Assembly (NCBI GenBank): GCA_964489215.1
Contig: CAZAYB010000158.1
Span: 1-7,236, forward strand
Direction: 5' to 3'
Source of the DNA: CAZAYB01 sp964489215
GTDB taxonomy: Bacteria > Planctomycetota > Phycisphaerae > Sedimentisphaerales > Anaerohalosphaeraceae
DNA length: 7,236 nucleotides
Of this stretch, positions 1 to 5,295 are shown piece after piece. Under the pieces are notes generated by a model. It was not told the origin of the DNA. It made no database searches and was given only the letters and a program-made list of their open reading frames with translations. Each line of letters opens with the position of its first letter. Position 1 is the first letter of the stretch. A program made the translations under genes and the position numbers.

Positions 1-258
1 TATAATATTTCCCTGTGTAAGGTTCCTGTTAATAGCTGCAAGACCGACACCGGTTCCTTTCTGCTGTGGATTGGTACCCCCAAGGTTACCGCTGGGGGCA
101 CTGGCTCGTTTAACCGTCTGGCTAAGCAGCTCCGCGAAAGTAACACTCGTGGACTTGTAACCAATCGTATTAACATTAGCAAGATTGTTACCTGCCACAT
201 CAAGCATCGTCTGATGGGCCTTCATTCCTGTTACCGCCGCTGACAGTGCGTAACTCAT
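1..258 (-). CDS. flgE: Flagellar hook protein FlgE, N-terminal part (cut by window edge)
   Basis: Only the first 86 codons lie in the window; the gene continues past base 1. The start ATG (complement of 256-258) is preceded by a strong Shine-Dalgarno, AAGGAG, at the complement of 265-270. The translation opens MSYALSAAVTGMKAHQ and contains GNNLANVNTIGYK (residues 23-35), the conserved N-terminal signature of flagellar rod/hook/filament-axial proteins that forms the D0 coiled-coil core. FlgE polymerises into the hook, the universal joint outside the outer membrane, and is exported by the flagellar type III apparatus, so no Sec signal is expected and none is seen. FlgB, FlgC, FlgF and FlgG share this signature. 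FlgE is preferred because flgD lies immediately upstream (18-bp gap), the classic flgD-flgE order. The GGTNPQQKGTGVG stretch (60-72) precedes the usual FlgE/F/G continuation. Expression is probably from the sigma-54 promoter ahead of flgD. Confidence 0.88.
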   Translation of the reverse strand, partial: MSYALSAAVTGMKAHQTMLDVAGNNLANVNTIGYKSTSVTFAELLSQTVKRASAPSGNLGGTNPQQKGTGVGLAAINRNLTQGNII

Positions 259-264
259 CTGTCT

Positions 265-270
265 CTCCTT
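265..270 (-). promoter_or_regulatory. Ribosome binding site of flgE
   Basis: AAGGAG on the minus strand, 6 nt before the flgE ATG. It is the best Shine-Dalgarno in the window and fixes the flgE start. It lies in the short gap after the flgD stop codon, consistent with translation of a joint flgD-flgE mRNA. Confidence 0.8.
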
Positions 271-276
271 ATTATA

Positions 277-732
277 TTATCCGTTACTGTCTATTAATCC
301 CAATACTTCATGAGGCTTGATTGTAAATGTCTTAAGATCACTGCTGCTGCCGTCCTGAAGCTTAACTTTACCCTCAACTTCAAGAACAGGCTCCTGGCCG
401 TCAAAACTTACCTTAGTAACCTTGCCGGTAACAGACTGATCATAAAAAGCGTCATTGAAATAAACTTCCTTACCGAGAAAATTACTGGCGTAATTGAACT
501 CCGCCATCATCATCGCGCCCTCAAAGCTGCTGTTAAGTGAATTCATAGATTTGTTCATTTCACTTATATTGTTATTGGACTCCTCGGTAAGCTCAAGCTG
601 AGTAAACTGCGCAAGCTGTGCAGCCATATCATCATTGCTCATTGGCTCAAGAGGATTCTGATTCTTAAGCTGAGTTACCAAAAGATTCATAAACTCCATC
701 TTTTGATCTGATGCGTTTTGTATCCCTTCCAT
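277..732 (-). CDS. flgD: Flagellar hook assembly (hook cap) protein FlgD, short form
   Basis: Encodes 151 aa. FlgD caps the growing hook and promotes polymerisation of FlgE; it is exported by the flagellar type III system. The diagnostic FlgD N-terminal block is clear: FMNLLVTQLKNQNPLEPM (residues 14-31) followed by QLAQFTQLE (39-47). Residues 85-147 (FLGKEVYF, then VTGKVTKVSF and PVLEVEGKV) look like the Tudor-like beta domain that follows in many FlgD proteins. At 151 aa it is much shorter than the roughly 230-aa enterobacterial protein and seems to lack an inserted Ig-like (FLG) domain, like the short FlgD proteins of some other phyla. The start is supported by AAAGG at the complement of 740-744, 7 nt before ATG. 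It is the first gene after a consensus sigma-54 promoter and is followed by flgE, so it probably heads a hook operon. An open frame on the opposite strand within it is a shadow. Confidence 0.93.
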   Translation of the reverse strand: MEGIQNASDQKMEFMNLLVTQLKNQNPLEPMSNDDMAAQLAQFTQLELTEESNNNISEMNKSMNSLNSSFEGAMMMAEFNYASNFLGKEVYFNDAFYDQSVTGKVTKVSFDGQEPVLEVEGKVKLQDGSSSDLKTFTIKPHEVLGLIDSNG

Positions 733-784
733 ATCTTTACCTTTCTATCTTCATTTTGACACAATTGTCCGCAGAACATTACAC

Positions 785-800
785 TGCAACAACCGTGCCA
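785..800 (-). promoter_or_regulatory. Sigma-54 (-24/-12) promoter for flgD-flgE
   Basis: Read on the minus strand the sequence is TGGCACG GTTG TTGCA. It matches the sigma-54 consensus TGGCACG-N4-TTGCW at all conserved positions, with GG and GC separated by exactly 10 bases. The expected transcription start is near 774, giving a leader of about 42 nt before the flgD ATG. Sigma-54 control means an AAA+ enhancer-binding activator is required; such a gene starts at 1165, divergently, and a second lies at the right edge. Sigma-54 control of hook genes is well known in Vibrio, Pseudomonas, Campylobacter, Helicobacter and Caulobacter. Confidence 0.92.
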
Positions 801-1018
801 TTACAAAAAACAACTATACATGGCAAATCATAAGCGTATTTAAAATAAGCACTTAAAAATTTATAACGCTGCATAACACTACCTCGCAAAATGAGTAATC
901 ACAATACAACGCGGATGAAAATTCCTCACAAAACGAAATTTCTGCCGAAAACCGGATTAAAACAAAATCGAAAAAATTACGTTATTTAACAAAAAAATAA
1001 CTTTTTATTGGAACGTCC

Positions 1019-1024
1019 TATAAT
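1019..1024 (+). promoter_or_regulatory. Candidate -10 box (TATAAT) upstream of the first activator gene
   Basis: An exact TATAAT occurs 140 bp before the ATG at 1165, but I see no good -35 element 16-18 bp upstream in the A-rich sequence there. If used, its transcript would start near 1031 and run straight into the hairpin at 1073-1110. A/T-rich DNA gives this hexamer by chance, so support is weak. Confidence 0.25.
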
Positions 1025-1029
1025 TTTTT

Positions 1030-1058
1030 TAAAGTAATCACCTTTTTAATGCCGAATA
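1030..1058 (+). promoter_or_regulatory. Possible sigma-28 (FliA)-like promoter
   Basis: TAAAGTAA (1030-1037) and GCCGAATA (1051-1058) resemble the FliA consensus TAAAGTTT and GCCGATAA. The spacer is 13 nt instead of the usual 11, and two positions of each box differ. It is reported because the locus is flagellar and because both halves are present on the correct strand ahead of the activator gene; the long spacing argues against it. Confidence 0.2.
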
Positions 1059-1072
1059 CTTAACCATAAATG

Positions 1073-1110
1073 AGACGGCAAAAATCTAATACCGGCCGTC
1101 TTTATTTTTT
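1073..1110 (+). terminator. Intrinsic-terminator-like hairpin in the leader of the first activator gene
   Basis: AGACGGC (1073-1079) and GCCGTCT (1095-1101) form a perfect 7-bp GC-rich stem with a 15-nt loop, followed directly by the T-rich tract TTATTTTTT (1102-1110). The T tract lies only on the rightward side, so it would stop plus-strand transcription 55 bp before the ATG at 1165. No plus-strand gene is seen to its left, so it may act as an attenuator for the activator gene, end a very short leader RNA, or insulate the gene. GCCG at 1051-1054 could pair with CGGC at 1076-1079 as an alternative structure; this is speculation. Confidence 0.5.
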
Positions 1111-1125
1111 CATTTTACACATAAA

Positions 1126-1131
1126 TATAAT
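1126..1131 (+). promoter_or_regulatory. Candidate -10 box close to the first activator gene
   Basis: TATAAT just downstream of the terminator-like hairpin would start a transcript near 1138, about 27 nt ahead of the ATG. The corresponding -35 region is only a T-rich stretch, so the call rests on the -10 hexamer and its position. It would place the gene outside the control of the hairpin. Confidence 0.25.
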
Positions 1132-1164
1132 AGCTAATTTAACATTTCAGGGACGAAAGTTAAT

Positions 1165-2550
1165 ATGAGCATCGAAAAGATACTGGTTGTCGGCAGAGAT
1201 GAAAGACTTCACAAACTCGCATCACAGCACTGCGAAAAATTATTCTCCGTCGATGAACTGGAAAATTTCTGGGAAATGATGAAAAAAGTAAAACCGGATT
1301 TGATCCTTTTCGATGGCATACTGCATCAGCAGATTATTTGCGACTATGTCTCTAGCCTGAATGAAAAAGAAATTAAAACACCCGTTATAGTAGTAAGCCC
1401 ACAAAAACTAATACCAAATTACGACCAGTTAAAGGCCGTCGGGGTTTACGATTGCATCAAAGGCGACCAGGATTTCGACCGGTTCGCTGACATAATACAA
1501 GAACTTGAGAATGAACACAGAGATGAAAATCTGAAAAAATTCTTCATAAACGGGTGCCCATCAAATATTTCAATTGTCGGTAAAAGCCAGGCCACCTCAC
1601 ACACCTTAAAAATGATTCGCCTTGTCGCAAACAGTTCTTGCAACCCAATACTCATTACAGGCGAAACGGGTACAGGAAAAGAACTCGCCGCACAGGCCGT
1701 TCATGCACTCAGACACGGCAACTCAAAAAAATTCGTAGCCGTAAACTGTGCCGCTCTTACAGCAAATCTGCTCGAAAGTGAACTGTTCGGACACATAAAA
1801 GGATCGTTCACCAGTGCAGACAGAGACAAAACAGGGCTTCTCGAAATCGCCTCCGACGGAACTATCTTCCTCGACGAAATAAGCGAAATGCCACTGGATC
1901 TGCAAGCCAAACTTTTGCGTGTACTGCAGGAAAAAACTTTCCGTAAAGTAGGCTCAACAAAGGATATAACCTGCAAAGCCACTATAATTGCATCAAGCAA
2001 CAGGCCACTGCTCAAAGAAGTCGAAAAATCAAGATTCAGAAGAGACCTCTACTATCGATTGGCAATTTGCCCAATTAACATACCTCCATTAAGAAAAAAC
2101 CACAGAAGAGAAGACATTCTCCTGCTTGCCGAATATTTCATTAAAAAATCAACGATTTGCCCGGAAAAAAACGGAAAAATAAAAGGGCTCACCAAACTCG
2201 CTGAACAGGCTCTGGAAAAACACCATTGGCCGGGAAACGTCAGGGAGTTGAAAAACGTCATAGACCGGGCAATACTGCTGGAAAATACAGACAAAATCGG
2301 CTTAAACAACCTGCTGCTGAACCCGGACGATGACCACTCAGACGCATCAACTACAGGAATAACCATCAAGGACTTCTCTCTCGAAAAAGCAGAAAAGGAA
2401 CTGATAGCACGAGCACTCGATGAAGCCGGCTGGCAGAAAACAAGAGCTGCCGCTCTGCTCGGAATTACCCGCGCAACTCTATACGCAAAGGTAAAACAGT
2501 ACGACATAAAGGACCCCAAAAACAAAAAGAACCTCGTCGCCGCAGGTTAA
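1165..2550 (+). CDS. Sigma-54-dependent transcriptional activator (receiver / AAA+ / Fis HTH), probable flagellar regulator
   Basis: Encodes 461 aa, a complete NtrC-class enhancer-binding protein of normal length. It hydrolyses ATP to remodel the closed sigma-54 RNA polymerase-promoter complex. Residues 5-115 are a receiver-like domain: the phospho-acceptor Asp50 (LILFD), Ser78 and Lys99 are present, but the usual acidic pair after beta-1 is replaced by Gly10-Arg11 (ILVVGRDE), so Mg2+-dependent phosphorylation is doubtful. The AAA+ domain (about 136-370) shows Walker A GETGTGKE (166-173), a variant sigma-54 contact loop GSFTSA (213-218; consensus GAFTGA), Walker B TIFLDE (233-238), arginine-finger region FRRDLYYRL (291-299) and sensor II WPGNVREL (355-362). 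The C-terminus (412-447, with TRAAALLGITRATLY) is a Fis-type HTH. AGGGA (1149-1153) lies 11 nt before ATG. It is divergent from flgD and lies between two consensus sigma-54 promoters. It resembles FleQ/FlrA or FlrC/FleR/FlgR-type regulators; which of them cannot be decided, so no symbol is given. Confidence 0.93.
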   Translation: MSIEKILVVGRDERLHKLASQHCEKLFSVDELENFWEMMKKVKPDLILFDGILHQQIICDYVSSLNEKEIKTPVIVVSPQKLIPNYDQLKAVGVYDCIKGDQDFDRFADIIQELENEHRDENLKKFFINGCPSNISIVGKSQATSHTLKMIRLVANSSCNPILITGETGTGKELAAQAVHALRHGNSKKFVAVNCAALTANLLESELFGHIKGSFTSADRDKTGLLEIASDGTIFLDEISEMPLDLQAKLLRVLQEKTFRKVGSTKDITCKATIIASSNRPLLKEVEKSRFRRDLYYRLAICPINIPPLRKNHRREDILLLAEYFIKKSTICPEKNGKIKGLTKLAEQALEKHHWPGNVRELKNVIDRAILLENTDKIGLNNLLLNPDDDHSDASTTGITIKDFSLEKAEKELIARALDEAGWQKTRAAALLGITRATLYAKVKQYDIKDPKNKKNLVAAG

Positions 2551-2653
2551 ACGCAACCAACGCTTATTTTTCAATCACTCCGTATCAAATACTTACACCC
2601 TGAACCTGCTCGATAAAAGCCTTAACATCCTGAAAAGTCTTTTTTTACCCTTT

Positions 2654-2665
2654 CAAACCTGTTTG
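2654..2665. promoter_or_regulatory. Small dyad upstream of the TPR-operon promoter, possible activator site
   Basis: CAAAC-CT-GTTTG has 5-bp inverted arms centred about 60 bp upstream of the predicted sigma-54 start. Fis-type HTH dimers bind dyads, so it is a candidate activator site. It is short, somewhat close to the promoter, and no matching copy was found near flgD, so confidence is low. Confidence 0.22.
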
Positions 2666-2693
2666 CATCACCATATCTGAAAAAAATTCACAT

Positions 2694-2709
2694 TGGCACG
2701 GTTCTTGCT
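2694..2709 (+). promoter_or_regulatory. Sigma-54 (-24/-12) promoter for the TPR operon
   Basis: TGGCACG GTTC TTGCT matches the sigma-54 consensus TGGCACG-N4-TTGCW at every conserved base, with GG (2695-2696) and GC (2707-2708) 10 nt apart. The expected start is near 2720, which leaves a leader of about 59 nt before the ATG at 2779. The -24 heptamer and the TTGC core are identical to those of the flgD promoter, so the same polymerase form should serve both. Activation needs an enhancer-binding protein; the gene just upstream encodes one. Confidence 0.92.
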
Positions 2710-2728
2710 CTTTTTACTGATACAGCTG

Positions 2729-2749
2729 TGCCTCGCCATAAGCAAGGCA
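2729..2749 (+). other. Small stem-loop in the leader of the TPR operon
   Basis: TGCCT (2729-2733) and AGGCA (2745-2749) can form a 5-bp stem with an 11-nt loop, starting about 10 nt after the predicted transcription start. It could protect the 5' end or shape translation of a gene with no visible Shine-Dalgarno. A 5-bp stem can arise by chance. Confidence 0.2.
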
Positions 2750-2778
2750 AATATTTTAAAATTTAACGATATCGTAAA

Positions 2779-5295
2779 ATGCCGCAGGACGTGAGAGACA
2801 TTTTTGAAAACGCCCCAAAAGGCGACAAACTCGACCGGGACAGCGAAAACGTTTTTGACAAAGCTTCAAGACAACCCCGGGCCGAGGATATTTTTGCGCG
2901 CGAAACGAAAATTGACGTCGACGCAAAAGATGTATTCGCCGGGCCCGATGAACTGTTCGACCTCATCAATAAAACTAAAACCACAGTAGGGTCAGATTAC
3001 ATACCCGACCCCTCAGCAGCCGTAAACTCCGCAGCAGCAAGAAAAAATGCAAACAAATTAAACACTGTGATTTTCATCAACATCCTCATCCTCGCCGGCA
3101 TAGCACTGTACTTTGTTTTCAAGCCAAAACAGGAAACCCCGCCGCCTGAGACCGAACAAAAAGTCCAGAATCTTGCAGAAGCACTAAAACCTGAACCAGC
3201 CCTGACAGCTGAACAGCTCGAACTGGACCCGATTGTCGCAGGAGCACTTGACGACTCTGTCTCATGGGAAATAGGCCAGCAGCTTTTCATCTCACAAAGA
3301 TACAAGGAAGCGTACTACGTATTCAGCCAGCTCCATGACAGCTTAAATTCAGATTTACCCGCTGATGAATACCTCAAAGACTTCATGAAACTGAAAATGG
3401 CACTGTCACTGCACAACACCCAGCACGCTCTGCAGGTAAGCTCGCTGTTCACTGCAGCATTAAACAGCAGAAGCCCAGTTGTAAAAGGACTGGCAAATTA
3501 TCACCTGGCTCTGATAGAGTTTGACCGAAAACAATACTTAAACGCAAGAAAAAGAGCATACGGAGCCCTGGCTGTTATACATCTGCTCCGGGAAAACGTA
3601 TCTGCAAATATCGACGCAGACTGCTATTTCATAATGTCAGAAGCGGTAACAAGAGAAGTTATGAAACTCCATAACCACCCCGATACACTACCCGGCAAAC
3701 TATGGACAGACTCCCTCGACCGCCATCTCATCTCAGCTATGGACCAGGACCACCTGCGTTCACTGCTCCAGGCCGGAACATACGAAATATCAGATGCCGT
3801 ACTTTCCCCTGTCGTTAAAAAACAATTGCATCTCGAATTCGGAAAAAGATGGACAACAATTTCCGTAAATGCACCGATTGAAGAAGTCCTCTCAAAATAC
3901 GCCGCGATAAGCTCTATGAATCTTGAATGGCCGGTTGAAAACCCGAAAATCAGAACAAGATCCATAACTGCATATATGCCAACTACTTCTGAATCACAAG
4001 TGCCGGAAATAATAACCGGATCAACTGGACTTATCGCTATAATACAAAGTGACAAAGTAAAGATTCATAACCCCCGGACAATTAAAGACCTCAACACAAA
4101 CAGAAAAATACTCACCTCAGAAGCAATTTCATGCTGGAGAAGGTTCATCCAAAGATACAAAGGCGACCACAGAATACCAAACGCACACTACCTGCTCGGA
4201 ATGCTCCAGAATTTCCAGAAAGAAACTGGTGTCGCACTTAGCCATTATCGAGTAATACTATCACAATATCCCCAAAACTTCCTTGCACCATACGCAATCT
4301 TCAACGAAAGCAAAATAAAAACAAAAATACATGACTACAAAGGTGCAATGGACGACCTCCAGGAACTGCTTATACAATACCCCGACTTCAGACAGATAGA
4401 CGAGGCCACTCTTTATCTTGCACAGGCCACAATGAAATCAAAGCTCTACGAAGAAGCTGAAAGACTATTTAGAAAAGTTTACAATTTTGACCTCGACCCC
4501 GAATCGCAAAGAAGCGCCGCCTGGGGACTGGGGCAATGTTACTATCAAATGGAAAAACTTGATGACGCAAAAAAATGGCTCGTAATTACCATAAAACTGA
4601 TCAACAACCCTTCAGACAGAAGACTGAAACCTGCTTATTTCCTGCTCGGACAGACAAATATAAAAATGGGCAACTATCAGGAAGCATCGCTCGCTCTCAA
4701 AAACGCCATTGACAGCTCCGCTCCAACAAATGAATACGTAGATATTATTATAAGGCTCGTAGAAGCTGAGTTCATGCAGGAACATTACATAAATGCAATG
4801 AACCTTCTGCAGAACATACCTACTGCCAACCTCAGCCAGGAATATGTTGCTAAAATAATTATAAAAAAATCTCAGATTCTACGACAGCTCGACCTCGCGG
4901 AATCGGCAATTACTCTGCTTAGAAGAAGAATAGAATTTATCGCTGACGCATACGTCAGAGCAATCATGACATACGAACTGGCCCAGTGCTATATCGAGGT
5001 AGGCGATCCGTCCCTTGCCAGAAAAGAGCTCGTTGACTGCATCTCTTTCCTCGGTACTGGTGAAACCGCACAACAGGCCACACTATTGCTTGCAAAGGTA
5101 TATTTCCAAATGGAAGATTACCTCAATGCCTCACAAACCCTGCTTAAACTGCTCCAGGTCGTAGACTATGACTATATTAAAAAAGAAGCTTTTACCCTGC
5201 TTGGAGATACATACACAAATCATAACCAATTGGAAAAAGCTGCCCTGGCATATGCACACAAACTCGAAGAAATATTAGAGGCAGAGAAAAAATGA
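2779..5295 (+). CDS. Single-pass membrane TPR-repeat protein with an STN-like domain, sigma-54-controlled; flagellum-associated by context
   Basis: Encodes 838 aa; not a family I can name. Residues 1-94 are hydrophilic and carry four spaced [DN][IV]F motifs (DIF 7-9, NVF 24-26, DIF 37-39, DVF 51-53). Residues 96-115 are a hydrophobic transmembrane helix preceded by basic residues (ARKNANK), so the tail should be cytoplasmic and the rest periplasmic. A Pro/Glu-rich linker (about 117-155) leads to helical repeats (about 160-290), then a beta-alpha segment (about 358-430: ISVNAPIEEVLSKYAA, then GSTGLIAII and VKIHNP) that resembles an STN/secretin-N fold. The remainder (about 445-835) is a long array of TPR-like units with typical A..Y/A..LGQCYY and YP spacing. 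The ATG is the first possible start after an in-frame stop at 2764-2766 and has no Shine-Dalgarno. It is the first gene after a consensus sigma-54 promoter and overlaps the next gene by 4 bp. Likely a scaffold for protein-protein contacts across the inner membrane and periplasm; function is inferred from context only. Confidence 0.85.
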   Translation: MPQDVRDIFENAPKGDKLDRDSENVFDKASRQPRAEDIFARETKIDVDAKDVFAGPDELFDLINKTKTTVGSDYIPDPSAAVNSAAARKNANKLNTVIFINILILAGIALYFVFKPKQETPPPETEQKVQNLAEALKPEPALTAEQLELDPIVAGALDDSVSWEIGQQLFISQRYKEAYYVFSQLHDSLNSDLPADEYLKDFMKLKMALSLHNTQHALQVSSLFTAALNSRSPVVKGLANYHLALIEFDRKQYLNARKRAYGALAVIHLLRENVSANIDADCYFIMSEAVTREVMKLHNHPDTLPGKLWTDSLDRHLISAMDQDHLRSLLQAGTYEISDAVLSPVVKKQLHLEFGKRWTTISVNAPIEEVLSKYAAISSMNLEWPVENPKIRTRSITAYMPTTSESQVPEIITGSTGLIAIIQSDKVKIHNPRTIKDLNTNRKILTSEAISCWRRFIQRYKGDHRIPNAHYLLGMLQNFQKETGVALSHYRVILSQYPQNFLAPYAIFNESKIKTKIHDYKGAMDDLQELLIQYPDFRQIDEATLYLAQATMKSKLYEEAERLFRKVYNFDLDPESQRSAAWGLGQCYYQMEKLDDAKKWLVITIKLINNPSDRRLKPAYFLLGQTNIKMGNYQEASLALKNAIDSSAPTNEYVDIIIRLVEAEFMQEHYINAMNLLQNIPTANLSQEYVAKIIIKKSQILRQLDLAESAITLLRRRIEFIADAYVRAIMTYELAQCYIEVGDPSLARKELVDCISFLGTGETAQQATLLLAKVYFQMEDYLNASQTLLKLLQVVDYDYIKKEAFTLLGDTYTNHNQLEKAALAYAHKLEEILEAEKK
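3398..3413 (+). promoter_or_regulatory. Intragenic sigma-54-like site in the TPR gene
   Basis: TGGCACT GTCA CTGCA has the correct GG-N10-GC geometry and matches 10 of 12 consensus positions on the sense strand. It lies well inside the TPR coding region (around codons 207-212), nearly 1.9 kb before the next start codon, so it is either a fortuitous match or an internal promoter. Intragenic sigma-54 binding sites are common in enterobacteria. Confidence 0.25.

Larger units (their letters stand above)
733..1164. other. Divergent regulatory intergenic region between flgD and the first activator gene
   Basis: This is 432 bp of AT-rich DNA with no convincing gene on either strand. From left to right it holds the flgD leader and the leftward sigma-54 promoter (785-800), followed by an AT-rich stretch with partial direct repeats ATAAGC (830-835 and 845-850) and a spaced inverted repeat AGCGT/ACGCT (833-837, 866-870). 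These lie about 55-95 bp upstream of the expected flgD transcription start, where activator sites could sit. A short dyad GAAATTTC is at 935-942. Nearer the activator gene are a TATAAT (1019-1024), a loosely sigma-28-like pair (1030-1058), a terminator-like hairpin (1073-1110), a second TATAAT (1126-1131) and the ribosome binding site. The length and location fit an enhancer region for the sigma-54 activator; binding sites are not proven. Confidence 0.6.
2551..2778. other. Intergenic region holding the TPR-operon promoter
   Basis: These 228 bp separate the first activator gene from the TPR operon. They contain a run of seven T (2640-2646) without a convincing GC-rich stem before it, the dyad at 2654-2665, the sigma-54 promoter at 2694-2709 and the A/T-rich untranslated leader. 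With no clear terminator after 2550, read-through from the activator gene into the TPR operon is possible. Confidence 0.6.

Noticed and set aside
310..540. Open frame on the plus strand within flgD
   Set aside because: It is antisense to a well-recognised flgD, has no ribosome binding site and a composition-driven sequence.
821..836. Rightward sigma-54-like site TGGCA-N8-AGCG ahead of the first activator
   Set aside because: GG-N10-GC spacing is right but only about 7 of 12 consensus bases match, and it lies over 300 bp from the gene.
1007..1024. TTGGAACG as a sigma-54 -24 box before the activator gene
   Set aside because: The -12 position reads AA in place of the required GC.
1701..2525. 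Long minus-strand open frames inside the first activator gene
   Set aside because: They are antisense shadows of a gene with complete AAA+ motifs, and their Ser-rich translations match no fold.
2603..2650. Terminator after the first activator gene (T run at 2640-2646)
   Set aside because: Only an A/T mini-stem with almost no loop precedes the T run; no stable GC stem.
3624..4055. Minus-strand open frame of 143 codons inside the TPR gene
   Set aside because: Antisense shadow with no Shine-Dalgarno and no recognisable domain.
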